From Stomorhina lunata (Eukaryota; Arthropoda; Insecta; Diptera; Rhiniidae): a DNA stretch of 64,000 nucleotides. Made by a program: the position numbers and the translations under genes. The stretch covers positions 39,043,492 through 39,107,491 of the forward strand of contig OW121740.1 of NCBI GenBank assembly GCA_933228675.1. Direction: 5' to 3'. The notes beneath the pieces were generated by a model, which was not told the origin of the DNA, searched no databases, and saw only the letters and a list, made by a program, of their open reading frames with translations. Below, piece by piece: positions 12,932 through 26,310 of the stretch (positions are counted from its first letter, which is position 1; each line of letters begins with the position of its first letter).

Positions 12932-13750
12932 TTTTTATACCCATTAACAAAAAGAATGGGGGGTATATTAAGATTGTCATTATACAATTCACCACCATAG
13001 GTGGAAAGGGTATTATAAGTTAGTGCTGATGTATGTAACGCATAGAAATATTTGTCTTAGACCCACCTTTTAGTATACCAATAGGCTTAGAATCACTTCC
13101 TGAGTCGATTTAGCGATGTCCGTCCGTCCGTCCGTCTGGCTGGCTGGACCCCCATGTAAACCTTGTAATCAAACTGCAGGTCGTAATTCTAAAGATAATT
13201 TGATGAAATTTGGTACAGATCATTTTTTTTATAATCGGACCATGGCTATTGAAATTGATCGAAATCGGTCCATTATTTATGGTACCTCCCATAGGTCCCA
13301 CTTCCCGGAATTGATATATTGGCCATAAATATAAATATTTTTTCATGAAATTTAAAACGAATACTGCTTATATAAATTCAAATCACTGTACCAAATTTCA
13401 AATTTGAAATCGGTCCACATTTGACCATAGCTCCCATACGAACTCTTCTTTAAAGACGCACTAAATGAGACAAAAATCACTAAAACGCTCGTAAATCTAA
13501 AGATAATGAGAACTTCAAGTTTATTTTTTGCACACATAACTTTTGTAACAACTGCAATCATTTTGCCAAATTTCGAGATAATCGGTCTACATTTGACCCT
13601 AGCTCTCATATAAGTTTTGAGAAAATGTTTGTATGATGGCAAAATTTAGCAAATATTTGTCTTTATACAGGAAAAATAACACCTTTGACCTTAGTGGTGA
13701 AGGGTATCGTATGGTCGGGCTTGACCGACTATAGCGATTTCTTACTTGTT
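12932..13750 (-). mobile_element. mini-me-type element, minus orientation, chimeric end
   Basis: Read on the minus strand it starts AACAAGTAAGAAATCGCTAT and contains the GTCGGTCAAGCCCGAC hairpin, TATGGGAGCTATGGTCAAAT, the GACGGACGGACGGACATCGC tract and the CACCTATGGTGG terminal palindrome. Outside that palindrome lies a second, different mini-me end (ACAAAAAGAATGGGGGGTAT), as at 49086, so this copy is chimeric or inserted into another. The left edge of the 31-bp satellite coincides with its terminus. Confidence 0.85.
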
Positions 13751-16700
13751 TTTCTATAGAAAAATATTTCTAACGAAAATTTTTCTACAGAAAAATATTT
13801 CTAACGAAAATTTTTCTATAGAAAAATATTTCTAACGAAAATTTTTCTATAGAAAAATATTTCTAACGAAAATTTTTCTATAGAAAAATATTTCTAACGA
13901 AAATTTTTCTATAGAAAAATATTTCTAACGAAAATTTTTCTATAGAAAAATATTTCTAACGAAAATTTTTCTATAGAAAAATATTTCTAACGAAAATTTT
14001 TCTATAGAAAAATATTTCTAACGAAAATTTTTCTATAGAAAAATATTTCTAACGAAAATTTTTCTATAGAAAAATATTTCTAACGAAAATTTTTCTATAG
14101 AAAAATATTTCTAACGAAAATTTTTCTATAGAAAAATATTTCTAACGAAAATTTTTCTATAGAAAAATATTTCTAACGAAAATTTTTCTATAGAAAAATA
14201 TTTCTAACGAAAATTTTTCTATAGAAAAATATTTCTAACGAAAATTTTTCTATAGAAAAATATTTCTAACGAAAATTTTTCTATAGAAAAATATTTCTAA
14301 CGAAAATTTTTCTATAGAAAAATATTTCTAACGAAAATTTTTCTATAGAAAAATATTTCTAACGAAAATTTTTCTATAGAAAAATATTTCTAACGAAAAT
14401 TTTTCTATAGAAAAATATTTCTAACGAAAATTTTTCAATAGAAAAATATTTCTATCGAAATTTTTTCTATAGAAAAATATTTCTATCGAAATTTTTTCTA
14501 TAGAAAAATATTTCTATCGAAATTTTTTCCATAGAAAAATATTTCTATCGAAATTTTTTCTATAGCAAAATATTTCTATCGAAATTTTTTCTATAGAAAA
14601 ATATTTCTATCGAAATTTTTTCTATAGAAAAATATTTCTATTGAAATTTTTTCTATAGAAAAATATTTCTATCGAAATTTTTTCTATAGAAAAATATTTC
14701 TATCGAAATTTTGTCTATAGAAAAATATTTCTATCGAAATTTTGTCTATAGAAAAATATTTCTATCGAAACTTTTTCTATAGAAAAATATTTCTATCGAA
14801 ATTTTTTCTATAGAAAAATATTTCTATCGAAATTTTTTCTATAGAAAAATATTTCTATCGAAATTTTTTCTATAGAAAAATATTTCTATCGAAATTTTTT
14901 CTATAGAAAAATATTTCTATCGAAATTTTTTCTATAGAAAAATATTTCTATCGAAATTTTTTCTATAGAAAAATATTTCTATCGAAATTTTTTTTATGGA
15001 AAAATATTTCTATCGAAATTTTTTCTATAGAAAAATATTTCTATTGAAATTTTTTCTATAGAAAAATATTTCTATCGAAATTTTTTCTATAGAAAAATAT
15101 TTCTATCGAAATTTTTTCTATAGAAAAATATTTCTATCGAAATTTTTTCTATAGAAAAATATTTCTATCGAAATTTTTTCTATAGAAAAATATTTCTATT
15201 GAAATTTTTTCTATAGAAAAATATTTCTATCGAAATTTTTTCTATAGAAGAATATTTCTATCGAATTTTTTTCTATAGAAAAATATTTCTATCGAAATTT
15301 TTTCTATAGAAAAATATTTCTATCGAAATTTTGTCTATAGAAAAATATTTCATTCGAAACTTTTTCTATAGAAAAATATTTCTATCGAAATTTTTTCTAT
15401 AGAAAAATATTTCTATCGAAATTTTTTCTATAGAAAAATATTTCTATCGAAATTTTTTCTATAGAAAAATATTTCTATCGAAATTTTTTCTATAGAAAAA
15501 TATTTCTATCGAAATTTTTTCTATAGAAAAATATTTCTATCGAAATTTTTTCTATAGAAAAATATTTCTATCGAAATTTTTTCTATAGAAAAATATTTCT
15601 ATCGAAATTTTTTCTATAGAAAAATATTTCTATCGAAATTTTTTCTATAGAAAAATATTTCTATCGAAATTTTTTCTATAGAAAAATATTTCTATCGAAA
15701 TTTTTTCTATAGAAAAATATTTCTATCGAAATTTTTTCTATAGAAAAATATTTCTATCGAAATTTTTTCTATAGAAAAATATTTCTATCGAAATTTTTTC
15801 TATAGAAAAATATTTCTATCGAAATTTTTTCTATAGAAAAATATTTCTATCGAAATTTTTTCTATAGAAAAATATTTCTATCGAAATTTTTTCTATAGAA
15901 AAATATTTCTATCGAAATTTTTTCTATAGAAAAATATTTCTATCGCAATTTTTTTTATGGAAAAATATTTCTATCGCAATTTTTTTTATGGAAAAATATT
16001 TCTATCGAAATTTTTTCTATAGAAAAATATTTCTATTGAAATTTTTTCTATAGAAAAATATTTCTATCGAAATTTTTTCTATAGAAAAATATTTCTATCG
16101 AAATTTTTTCTATAGAAAAATATTTCTATCGAAATTTTTTCTATAGAAAAATATTTCTATCGAAATTTTTTCTATAGAAAAATATTTCTATCGAAATTTT
16201 TTCTATAGAAAAATATTTCTATCGAAATTTTTTCTATAGAAAAATATTTCTATCGAAATTTTTTCTATAGAAAAATATTTCTATCGAAATTTTTTCTATA
16301 GAAAAATATTTCTATCGAAATTTTTTCTAAAGAAAAATATTTCTATCGAAATTTTTTCTATAGAAAAATATTTCTATCGAAATTTTTTCTATAGAAAAAT
16401 ATTTCTATCGAAATTTTTTCTATAGAAAAATATTTCTATCGAAATTTTTTCTATAGAAAAATATTTCTATCGAAATTTTTTCTATAGAAAAATATTTCTA
16501 TCGAAATTTTTTCTATAGAAAAATGTTTCTATCGAAATTTTTTCTATAGAAAAATATTTCTATCGAAATTTTTTCTATAGAAAAATATTTCTATCGAAAT
16601 TTTTTCTATAGAAAAATATTTCTATCGAAATTTTTTCTATAGAAAAATATTTCTAACGACATTTTTTCTATAGAAAAATATTTCTAACGACATTTTTTCT

Positions 16701-17420
16701 ATAGAAAAATATTTCTATCGAAATTTTTTCTATAGAAAAATATTTCTATCGAAATTTTTTCTATAGAAAAATATTTCTATCGAAATTTTTTCTATAGAAA
16801 AATATTTCTATCGAAATTTTTTCTATAGAAAAATATTTCTATCGAAATTTTTTCTATAGAAATATATTTCTATCGAAATTTTTTCTATAGAAAAATATTT
16901 CTATCGAAATTTTTTCTATAGAAAAATATTTCTATCGAAACTTTTTCTATAGAAAAATATTTCTATCGAAATTTTTTCTATGGAAAAATATTTCTATCGA
17001 AATTTGTTCTATAGAAAAATATTTCTATCGAAATTTTTTCTATAGAAAAATATTTCTATCGAAATTTTTTCTATGGAAAAATATTTCTATCGAAATTTTT
17101 TCTATAGAAAAATATTTCTATCGAAATTTTTTCTATAGAAAAATATTTCTATCGAAATTTTTTCTATAGAAAAATATTTCTATCGAAATTTTTTCTATAG
17201 AAAAATATTTCTATTGAAATTTTTTCTATAGAAAAATATTTCTTTTGAAATTTTTTCTATAGAAAAATATTTCTTTTGAAATTTTTTCTATAGAAAAATA
17301 TTTCTTTTGAAATTGTTTCTATAGAAAAATATTTCTATCGAAATTTTTTCTATAGAAAAATATTTCTACCGAAATTTTTTCTATAGAATATTTTTCTACA
17401 TATTTTTCTATAGAAAAATT
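13745..17420. repeat. 31-bp satellite, about 118 monomers, two subfamilies
   Basis: The monomer is a constant palindromic half TTTTCTATAGAAAAA plus a second half. The second half is TATTTCTAACGAAAA in roughly the first 690 bp and TATTTCTATCGAAAT afterwards. The period is 31 bases (CTAACG at 13801 and 13832). The subfamily switch near 14440 is abrupt. Variant monomers recur as blocks: a TTTTTATGG variant at 14991 and again 992 bases (32 monomers) later. Only two CTAACGACA monomers appear inside the second subfamily, near 16650-16690. Confidence 0.97.
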
Positions 17421-18648
17421 TTTTAGTTTTTCTGGGACGCTCTAGTTTATTTATATGAATTAAATTTGCCTTGTCTATGTCACATTTCTTATCCAATTCG
17501 ATATTAAATAAATGTCAATAAAACGTGCTAAATTATTCATAGAAATCCTTTTTATCTTAATCCTTCTATTCAAACAAAATACATAAATTTCACAATCCAA
17601 TTACTTTTGCCGGACCCATAATGGGCATGTGCAAAAAATATAATTCAAATTTATTCCATTTATGGCTTAAATTTGAAAATCTACAAAATATTTTATAATC
17701 TCTTTAGTGTGTTTTTTTTTGTCATAAAATGACAATTTAATCTCTACAATTTAAACAAAAACGCTTATTAATGACATCATAATAATTTAAACAAATGTAT
17801 GTAATTTTTATGACATTTGTCAAAGGATTTAGAAGGACGAACAATAACAACAGCAATAGAAAAATGTAAAGGATTTACTTTAACGACAACAGCAGCAGTA
17901 ACAGCAATAGCTTAACCCACAGGCACGTCTCGTATTGAAACACATACTCTTAACTACACAAACAGGAATAGTAGAAATATTAATAGCAAAATCAGGGTTT
18001 TAGGGACGAGATTGAAAGTATTAATTTTTTGAAATTGTTTTATTACCAGCACATGCTCATCGGACGAGCGAACGTACAAACATACATAAAATACACAAAC
18101 ACACACACAAATCCTAGAAGATTTTCTATTTGTTTTTCAGGATTTCAAATAAATTTTGCAATAGATTGTTTTCAACAGATTTCGTTTGAGGACCTTAAAT
18201 ACAACAATAAACGTAGATCCTTTATTAAAGGAAGCACAAGCACCCAAAAAGACAGACAGACGAAAAGATAGAAAGACGCACATGAAATCGTCCCTCCAAC
18301 CATGGAAAGACGATTTCATGCATGGTCGTTACCTTAAAATAAATAGAAAATAATCTGCGATTTTATAAAAGAAGAAAAAGATTCAAATAAAATTGAATTA
18401 AAAACAATAAAACGCAAAAAATTTACAAAAAAGGACTTAGCTTTGGAATCAGGTTACAGCCAAACAGTTGGGGTTATTTAAATAGCACAAGAAAGCAATA
18501 ATTACAATATGTATTTCAAAATTAACTAGAATTGAAAGTAATACAAAACCTAAAACAGCAGCCAAAAATTAGCCTAAGACTACAGCCAGAACTAAACCTA
18601 CAACTTAATGTATAATCGAACCTAGAACATAACCTGAAACTCACCAAA
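17421..18648. other. AT-rich sequence, no gene; one short hairpin
   Basis: Mostly unique AT-rich DNA with CAGCAG/AACAAC-rich patches near 17840-17910. The 80-codon plus frame at 18029-18271 has no recognisable domain and ends in a GACAGACAGA patch. Confidence 0.45.
18281..18320. other. Perfect 12-bp hairpin, 16-nt loop
   Basis: CATGAAATCGTC at 18281-18292 pairs perfectly with GACGATTTCATG at 18309-18320. Its function is unknown; it may be a remnant of inverted termini. Confidence 0.6.
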
Positions 18649-18845
18649 AGTGGCTGCTGTAGGATGGCACTTCGGCTACTAAGCAGAACATGTCACATTG
18701 AGCCTGCATTCGAACCCCAGTCGCATCAACATCAATTTCTGTAATTATAAACTCCTATTAAAATGTTGAATTACTATAGCATTCTCCATCGGCTTTAATA
18801 AGCAAAAAAATAACACGTTGCCGATGTAAAATAAATAAAATAGGC
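18649..18845 (+). mobile_element. tRNA-derived SINE, copy 1
   Basis: A tRNA-like head carries an A-box-like TGGCTGCTGTAGG and a B-box-like ATTCGAACCCC at tRNA spacing. It is followed by a body containing CAACATCAATTTCTGTAAT and a tail CGATGTAAAATAAATAAAAT. Head, body and tail all match, in order, the reverse-strand copy at 33411-33606. RNA polymerase III promoter structure and non-coding body fit a SINE mobilised by a LINE. Confidence 0.7.
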
Positions 18846-18949
18846 TGTAGAGCAAATGGTTCAACTTCACTATTCTAAAAATGGACATGACGTGCAATTA
18901 CAGTATATTTTCCTGAGAGTTTCTTCTCTTTCCAAAAAAAAATAAGACC

Positions 18950-19145
18950 AACTCAAACTTGGCTGTGGATTCGTACCCGTTGAAGTAAAAATAGTCGTGT
19001 CACGATCCACATAGGGGTAACCTCTTTAAAATTAATTTGATTTTGATTTGACGCCGATTACTGCTAAAATGGGTCTATATAAAACTAGAACTTGGGACCT
19101 CTGGTATGCTAGGCGGATGATTAAGCTACTATACCACGGGGGTTC
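18950..19145 (-). mobile_element. Second tRNA-like SINE head, diverged
   Basis: On the minus strand, CCCCGTGGTATAGTAGCTTA followed by ATCATCCGCCTAGCATACCA and GGTCCCAAGTTC resembles a tRNA Asp/Glu-like head: an A box of type TGGTATAGTAG and a decayed B box. The downstream body is unlike the other SINE. Only one copy is in this window, so the boundaries are approximate. Confidence 0.45.
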
Positions 19146-19189
19146 ACAGCTGAAATAGGTCTACATAAAACTATGATTTTAACCAAAAT

Positions 19190-21350
19190 CAGTCTATATA
19201 TAACAACATGATTTAAGACGAAATCGTACTATTTATTAGGTCGCGGTTTAAGACGAAATCGTACTTTATATAAAACCATGACTAAAGACGATATCGGACT
19301 ATATATAAGACCACGATTTAAGGCGAAATCGTACTTATATAAGACCACGATTTAAGACGAAATCGTACTGTATATAAGACCACGATTTAAGACGAAACCG
19401 GACTATATATAAGACCACGATTTAAGATGAAATCGAACTAACTGTAAAACCATGATTCAAGAAGAAATCGTACTATATATAAGACCAAGATTTAAAACGA
19501 AATCAGACTATAATATGAAACCATGATTAAAGACGAAATCATACTATATATAAGACCATGATTTAAGACGAAATCGGACTATATATAAGACCACGATTCA
19601 ATACGAAATCGGACTATATATAAGACCACGAAATAAAACGAAATCGGGCTAAATATAAGACCACGATTTAAGACGAAATCTAACTATATACAATAGACAA
19701 CGATATAAGATGAAATCAACTATATATAGGACTACCACTTGAGATGAAATTAAGACGAATTCGGACTATATAAAGGGCCACGATTACAAATGAATTCTAT
19801 ATAAAAGACCTCGATTACATCTGAAATGAGACTAAATATAGGGCCATGATTTCATTTGAATTCTATATAAAAGACCTCGTTTACATCTAAAATAGGACTA
19901 TATATAGGGCCATGATTTCATCTGAATTCTATATAAAAGACCTTGTTTACATCCAAAATAGGACTATATATAGGACCACGATTAAATCTGAAGTCTATAT
20001 AAAAGACCTCGTTTACATCTGAAATAGGACTATATATAAGACCGCGATTACATCGTAATAGATTACGATTATATCTGAAATAGGACACGATTATATCTGA
20101 AATAGGACTATACAAAAGACCACAATTATATCTGAAATAGGACTATATAAAAGACCACGATTATATCAGAAATAGGCCTATATCAAGGACCACGATTATA
20201 TCAGAAATAGGCCTATATAAAAGACCACGATTATATCAGAAATAGGACTATATAAAAGACCACTATTACATCAGAAATAGGACTATGTAAATGACTGCGA
20301 TTATATCAGAAATAGGACTATATAAATGACCACGATTATATCAGAAATAGGACTATATAAATGACCATGATTATATCAGAAATAGGACTATATAAAAGAC
20401 CACGATTATATCAGAAATAGGACTGTATAAATGACCACGATTATATCAGAAATAGGACTATATAAAAGACCATGAATATATCAGAAATACTACTTTATAC
20501 AAGACCAGGGACTTATCAGAAATACTACTATATAAAAGACCACGATTATATCAAAAGTACGACTATATAAAAGACCACGTTTATATCAGAAATAGGACTA
20601 TATACAAGACCAGGTATACTCCAAAAATAGGACTATATAAAAGACCACGAATATATCAGAAAGACTACTATATACAAGACCAGGGATACATCAAAAATAG
20701 GACTATATAAAAGACCAGGGATACATCAACAATTGGACTATATAAAAGACCACGATTATATCAGAAATAGGACTATATAAAAGACCACGATTACATTAGA
20801 AATAGGACTATATAAAAGACCACGATTATATCAGAAATATGACTATATAAAAGACCATGAATATATCAGAAATACTACTATATACAAGACCAGGGATTTA
20901 TCAGAAATACTACTATATAAAAGACCACGATTATATCAAAAGTACGACTATATAAAAGACCACGTTTATATCAGAAATAGGACTATATACAAGACTACGA
21001 TTATATCAGAAATAGGACTATATACAAGTCCACGTTTATATCAGAAATAGGACTATATAAAAGATTATACCAGAAATAGGACTATATACAAGACCACGAT
21101 TATATCAGAAATAGGACTATATACAAGACCACGATTATATCAGAAATAGGACTATATACAAGACCACGATTATATCAGAAATAGGACTATATACAAGTCC
21201 ACGATTATATCAGAAATATGACTATATAAAAGACCACGATTATATCAGAAATAAAAGACCACGATAACATCGGATTCAAGATGGTATAAAAGACCAGGAT
21301 TACCTCTAATATAAGACTATATAGAAAATACAAAAGCAATAGAATAACAC
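19190..21350. repeat. 35-bp minisatellite, about 60 units with a sequence gradient
   Basis: The unit GGACTATATAAAAGACCACG + ATTATATCAGAAATA (35 bp) fills 20040-21260. Toward the left it grades through GATTACATCTGAAATAGG to GATTTAAGACGAAATCG, which is itself a small inverted repeat. A block of variant units near 20471 is repeated at 20856, an offset of 385 bases or exactly 11 units. Confidence 0.93.
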
Positions 21351-21384
21351 TATATAAAATACCCGAAACCCAGCCGAAATCGGT

Positions 21385-23665
21385 CTCGAAATCAAAAATT
21401 TCCTATAGAAAAATTTTTATCAAAAATTTTCTATAGAAAAATTTTTATCAAAAATTTTCTATAGAAACATTTTTATCAAAAATTTTCTATAGAAAAATTT
21501 TTATCAAAAATTTTCCATAGAAAAATTTTTATCAAAAATTTTCTATAGAAAAATTTTTATCAAAAATTTTCTATATAAAAATTTTTATTAAAAATTCTCT
21601 ATATAAAAATTTTTATTAAAAATTCTCTATATAAAAATTTTTATTAAAAATTCTCTATAGAAAAATTTTTTTCAAAAATTTTCTATAGAAAATTTTTTAT
21701 CAAAAATTTTCTATAGAAAAATTTTTATCAAAAATTTTCTATAGAAAAATTTTTATCAAAAATTTTCTATAGAAAAATTTTTATCAAAAATTTTCTATAG
21801 AAAAATTTTTATCAAAAATATTCTATAGAAAAATTTTTATCAAAAACTTTATATAGAAAAATTTTTATCAAAAATTCTCTATAGAAAAATTTTTATCAAA
21901 AATTTTCTATAGAAAAATTTGTACCAAAAATTTTCTACAGAAAAATTTGTATCAAAAATTTTCTATAAAAAAATTTTTATCAAAAATTTTCTATAGAAAA
22001 ATTTTTATGAAAATTTTCAAAATTAATAATTTGAAAATTAAATGAACTCAAGCCTGATAAAAACCTAATTTTTCAATGAAAAATTTTCTATAGAAAACTT
22101 TTTATGAAAAATTTTCTATAGAAAAATTTTTATGAAAAATTTTCTAAAGAAAAATTTTTACGAAAAATTTTCTATAGAAAAATTTTTATGAAAAATTTTC
22201 TATAGAAAAACTTTTATGAAAAATTTTCTATAGAAAAATTTTTATGAAAAATTTGCTATAGAAAAATTTTTATGAAAAATTTTCTATAGAAAAATTTTTA
22301 TGAAAAATTTTCTATAGAAAAATTTTTATGAAAAATTTTCTATAGAAAAATTTTTATGAAAAATTTTCTATAGAAAAATTTTTATGAAAAATTTTCTATA
22401 GAAAAATTTTTATGAAAAATTTTCTATAGAAAAATTTTTATGAAAAATTTTCTATAGAAAAATTTTTATGAAAAATTTTCTATAGAAAAATTTTTATGAA
22501 AAATTTTCTATAGAAAAATTTTTATGAAAAATTTTCTATAGAAAAATTTTTATGAAAAATTTTCTATAGAAAAATTTTTATGAAAACTTTTCTATAGAAA
22601 AATTTTTATCAAAAATTTTCTATAGGAAAATTTTTATCAAAAATTTTCTATAGAAAAATTTTTATCAAAAATTTTCTATAGAAAAATTTTTATCAAAAAT
22701 TTTCTATAGAAAAATTTTTATCAAAAATTTTCTATAGAAAAATTTTTATCAAAAATTTTCTATAGAAAAATTTTTATGAAAAATTTTCTATAGAAAAATT
22801 TTTATGAAAAATTTTCTATAGAAAAATGTTTATGAAAAATTTTCTATAGAAAAATGTTTATGAAAAATTTTCTATAGAAAAATGTTTATGAAAAATTTTC
22901 TATAGAAAAATTTTTATGAAAAATTTTCTATAGAAAAATTTTCTATAGAAAAATTTTTATGAAAAATTTTCTATAGAAAAATTTTTATGAAAAATTTTTT
23001 ATAGAAAAATTTTTATGAAAAATTTTCTATAGAAAAATTTTTATGAAAAATTTTCTATAGAAAAATTTTTATGAAAACTTTTCTATAGAAAAATTTTTAT
23101 CAAAAATTTTCTATAGGAAAATTTTTATCAAAAATTTTCTATAGAAAAATTTTTATCAAAAATTTTCTATAGAAAAATTTTTATCAAAAATTTTCTATAG
23201 AAAAATTTTTATCAAAAATTTTCTATAGAAAAATTTTTATCAAAAATTTTCTATAGAAAAATTTTTATCAAAAATTTTCTATAGAAAAATTTTTATGAAA
23301 AATTTTCTATAGAAAAATTTTTATGAAAAATTTTCTATAGAAAAATGTTTATGAAAAATTTTCTATAGAAAAATTTTTATGAAAAATTTTCTATAGAAAA
23401 ATTTTTATGAAAAATTTTCTATAGAAAAATTTTTATGAAAAATTTTCTATAGAAAAATTTTTATGAAAAATTTTCTATAGAAAAATTTTTATGAAAAATT
23501 TTCTATAGAAAAATTTTTATGAAAAATTTTCTATAGAAAAATTTTTATGAAAAATTTTCTATAGAAAAATTTTTATGAAAAATTTTCTATAGAAAAATTT
23601 TGATCAAAAATTTTCTATAGAAAAATTTTGATAAAAAATTTTCGATAGAAAAATTTTGATCAAAA
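21385..23665. repeat. 28-bp satellite with alternating TATC/TATG sub-blocks
   Basis: The monomer is CTATAGAAAAATTTTTATSA + AAAATTTT (28 bp). Sub-blocks with ATCAAAAA alternate with sub-blocks with ATGAAAAA: ATC to about 22010, ATG 22080-22590, ATC to 22765, ATG to 23085, ATC to 23290, ATG to 23590. The marker TGAAAACTTTTCTATAG occurs at 22581 and 23072, 491 bases apart, showing block duplication. A short non-repeat piece interrupts near 22010-22075. The constant half is the same as in the 31-bp arrays. Confidence 0.95.
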
Positions 23666-24879
23666 ATCGGCACATATCATCCGATTCTTAGCAAACTTTT
23701 TGAAGTATCTCCCAAGTTTTTATATCTGCTAAATTCATAAGTTTTTTCAGAACGATCTAACTAGAACTTACCTAAAATTAAAACTATTTTTTGCCCTCAT
23801 CTGTTAAATCCGTTTAACTAATAAGACTTGACAGTATAAAAGAAAAATTTACAAAACTAGCAACAACATTAACAATAGTTGAAAACAATAATTTATAATG
23901 TTCCAAGTAAATCTACCTCTAACAGGTCACACCTGCCATTGAGTCCAGAAACAAAGCAATAGCAACAATTTAACATGTAACTGCAAATAACGGTTTAAGT
24001 GTAAAAGACAGGAAGAATAATTATACTCTAAAGTAGATAATAGTTAAAAAAAAAAATACAATTTTTGTCGTTACACTGTGAACGTCAGACGAAGATTCTA
24101 AATTAGTAGTTGCAACATTTTTCTCAACAACTAATGAAGCGCAACATTTGTTGTTTGTCTCTGGCCCTCCCAGGAAAATTTTCTATTTTTACAGGTTGTT
24201 TTTAGAGGAGGTGTATTTTCCATATTTTTTGTAGGGCATATTGTTGGAGTTTTGGTAACAGCTGTTAATTATAAAACAATTCCCCTATAATTATAAGGGA
24301 ATTTGTTTTGGAATTAAGGGATTAAAAAAGGGCTGTTATCAACTGAACAAAGAAAGGATCAACTTTAAAATATCTGTAGCATTTTAAAATTTTTAATTTT
24401 TTATAAGTACATATGGGCAAATCCTGCGGCATAACAATTGAATTTAACGGCGTTCCACAGAAAATAGTTCAACAGTGTCAAATCACAGCTTTTTGGTTGC
24501 CTATTGACTTTACTATTTCGATCAAAAAAGGCCATTAAACGTCTGACGCATGTTTCAATATCCTTTTAAAACCATACATAGTTCACAACAAAATCATGAA
24601 GAGCGGGCACAAAAAAATTGGTTATCATGGTGCAAAAGGTGTGTCCATTTACGGTAATTTTTATACCGTCAAAATTTTTAAATAAATATAGGCTAATGAT
24701 GCCTGCGTGGATAGACTAACAAGCAAGTCACGCTAAATCTCCTAAAGAAATAGGCGATATAAAGATTCTAGTAACTGGTTGACCAAGCCTTGCTCGGGGC
24801 ATTTCGTTTTAAATCGTTTTATTCACTTTGTCCAATGAATCAAATGATCATGATCAAATACAATTCAATTTATTTTAAA
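23666..24879. other. AT-rich sequence with no recognised feature
   Basis: No coding frame, paired termini or tandem period found. Some CAACATT/AACAAC patches occur near 23860 and 24110. Confidence 0.45.
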
Positions 24880-25490
24880 TAATTTTGGAAATTGGTCATA
24901 ATACCTTAAAAACCTCTGTCGACTTATGCTCAAGAACTTTGCTAAAGATCATAGCCTGATCAAGTGCAGTGTTTACGATTTAATTCTTTTTTTCAGTAGC
25001 GCCACCTAAAGTCCTACCACCTAGAAACCTTCGTGGGCCCATGCGCAACAACTTTGCTAAAGATCACAGCATGATCAAATGCGCAGTTTACGATTTAATT
25101 AATTTTGAGTAATTTTCAGTGTCGCCACCTGTCGTAAGTTTATTTTACTAACTGAGAAACCTTCGTCGGCTCATGCGAAATAACTTTTCTAAGGAAAGTA
25201 GCATGTTCAAATGCACAGTTTACGACTTAATTTATTTTGAGTAAATTTCAGTGGCGCCATCTGTCGAAAATTGTTTGTATACCAACTAAGAAACCTTCGT
25301 CGGCTCATTCGCAACAATTTTGCTTGAGACCATAGCATGATCAAATGCACAGCTTACGATCTACTTCACTTTGAGTAATTTTCAGTGACGCCATCTGTCG
25401 GGAATTGGTAATTCCAACTAAGAAACCTTCGCCGGCTTATGCGCAACAACTTTGCTAAAGAGCATAATATGATCAAATGCATAGTTTACT
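24880..25490. repeat. Diverged tandem repeat, about 117-138 bp, five copies
   Basis: The phrase AAACCTTCGTCGGCTCATGC recurs near 24910, 25026, 25155, 25290 and 25428. Each time it is followed by AACAACTTTGCTAAAGATCA, a CATGATCAAATGCACAGTTT word and CAGTGGCGCCACCTGTCG. It is old, with many indels. Confidence 0.8.
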
Positions 25491-25499
25491 TTTCTATAA

Positions 25500-26010
25500 A
25501 GGACATACTGACAAACAAACATTCTTTTGTTTAAAAGTTAGAACATTACCAATATTTATGCCTTTTTATCCCCTAATTTCAAAAAGTTCCATATATATAT
25601 TTGGTACTTCTTTGGTATCAATTGAATTCGGTACTTTTTACTAAAACACAGTAAACATTTTGTTTTTATTCATATTACTTTATGAGATGTTAAGTTATCA
25701 TTTTATCCCTTTTTACCCATTTTGCTCAGCGAAATTAAAAAAGTACCAAATACGTCTTCGTTATATTTTCATATCTATTGATTGAAGTACAAAGTTCCTT
25801 TCTATGTACTTTGGGTCAAAAGATAAGAGTGGATTAAAAATGTACAAAAAAAACTTTTTTCACCCCTTCTTACCCCCTATTGGGCATAGTTTCAAAAAAG
25901 TACCAAACACCTGTCAGCTTATTTGTATAGCTTTTCAAATGTAGCTTTAATTTTGTTTCTATAACTAGATTTGTTTCCCCTTTTTACCCGTTTTTATCCC
26001 CCTTCGTTGA
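25500..26010. repeat. Relatives of the AAAAGTACCAAACACGTGTC monomers
   Basis: AAAAAAGTACCAAACACCTG, AAAAAGTACCAAATACGTCT and TTTTTACCC words appear in the order seen at 1384-6165, so this is a degraded member of that family. Confidence 0.6.
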
Positions 26011-26119
26011 AAAATTTACAACAATCCATCCATTTGTTGACGGGGTAATAACGGAGGACTTATTTGGGGGGTTACTTCTGCACAATGTTGCACATGGACG
26101 GAAGATAAAGTAAGCTGTT

Positions 26120-26310
26120 GTCGAGTGGAGTGCAGCATGTTGGATTGAGAAAAATTTAGCATGTTGACTAGGGGGTAGTGTTGCATATTAATGGAGTAAG
26201 GTAGCATGTTTTGTGGAGGCTAGTTCGGCAAGTTGCCGGGGATTTAGTGAAGCATGTTGACAGAGGGCTGATGAAGCATGTTGTTTGGGGGTAATGTAGC
26301 ATGGTAAATA
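26120..26310. repeat. Short G-rich tandem repeat around GCATGTTG, about 24 bp
   Basis: AGCATGTTG-type words recur near 26134, 26157, 26182, 26206, 26229, 26253, 26275 and 26298, followed by G-rich strings such as ACTAGGGGG and TTTGGGGG. The G richness on one strand is unusual in this AT-rich window. Confidence 0.6.

Noticed and set aside
13745..17420. CRISPR-like array of 31-bp repeats
   Set aside because: There are no unique spacers between repeats, no cas genes, and the DNA is clearly eukaryotic; it is a satellite.
18281..18320. Transcription terminator-like hairpin
   Set aside because: The hairpin is real but bacterial-type termination does not apply in a fly genome and there is no adjacent gene.
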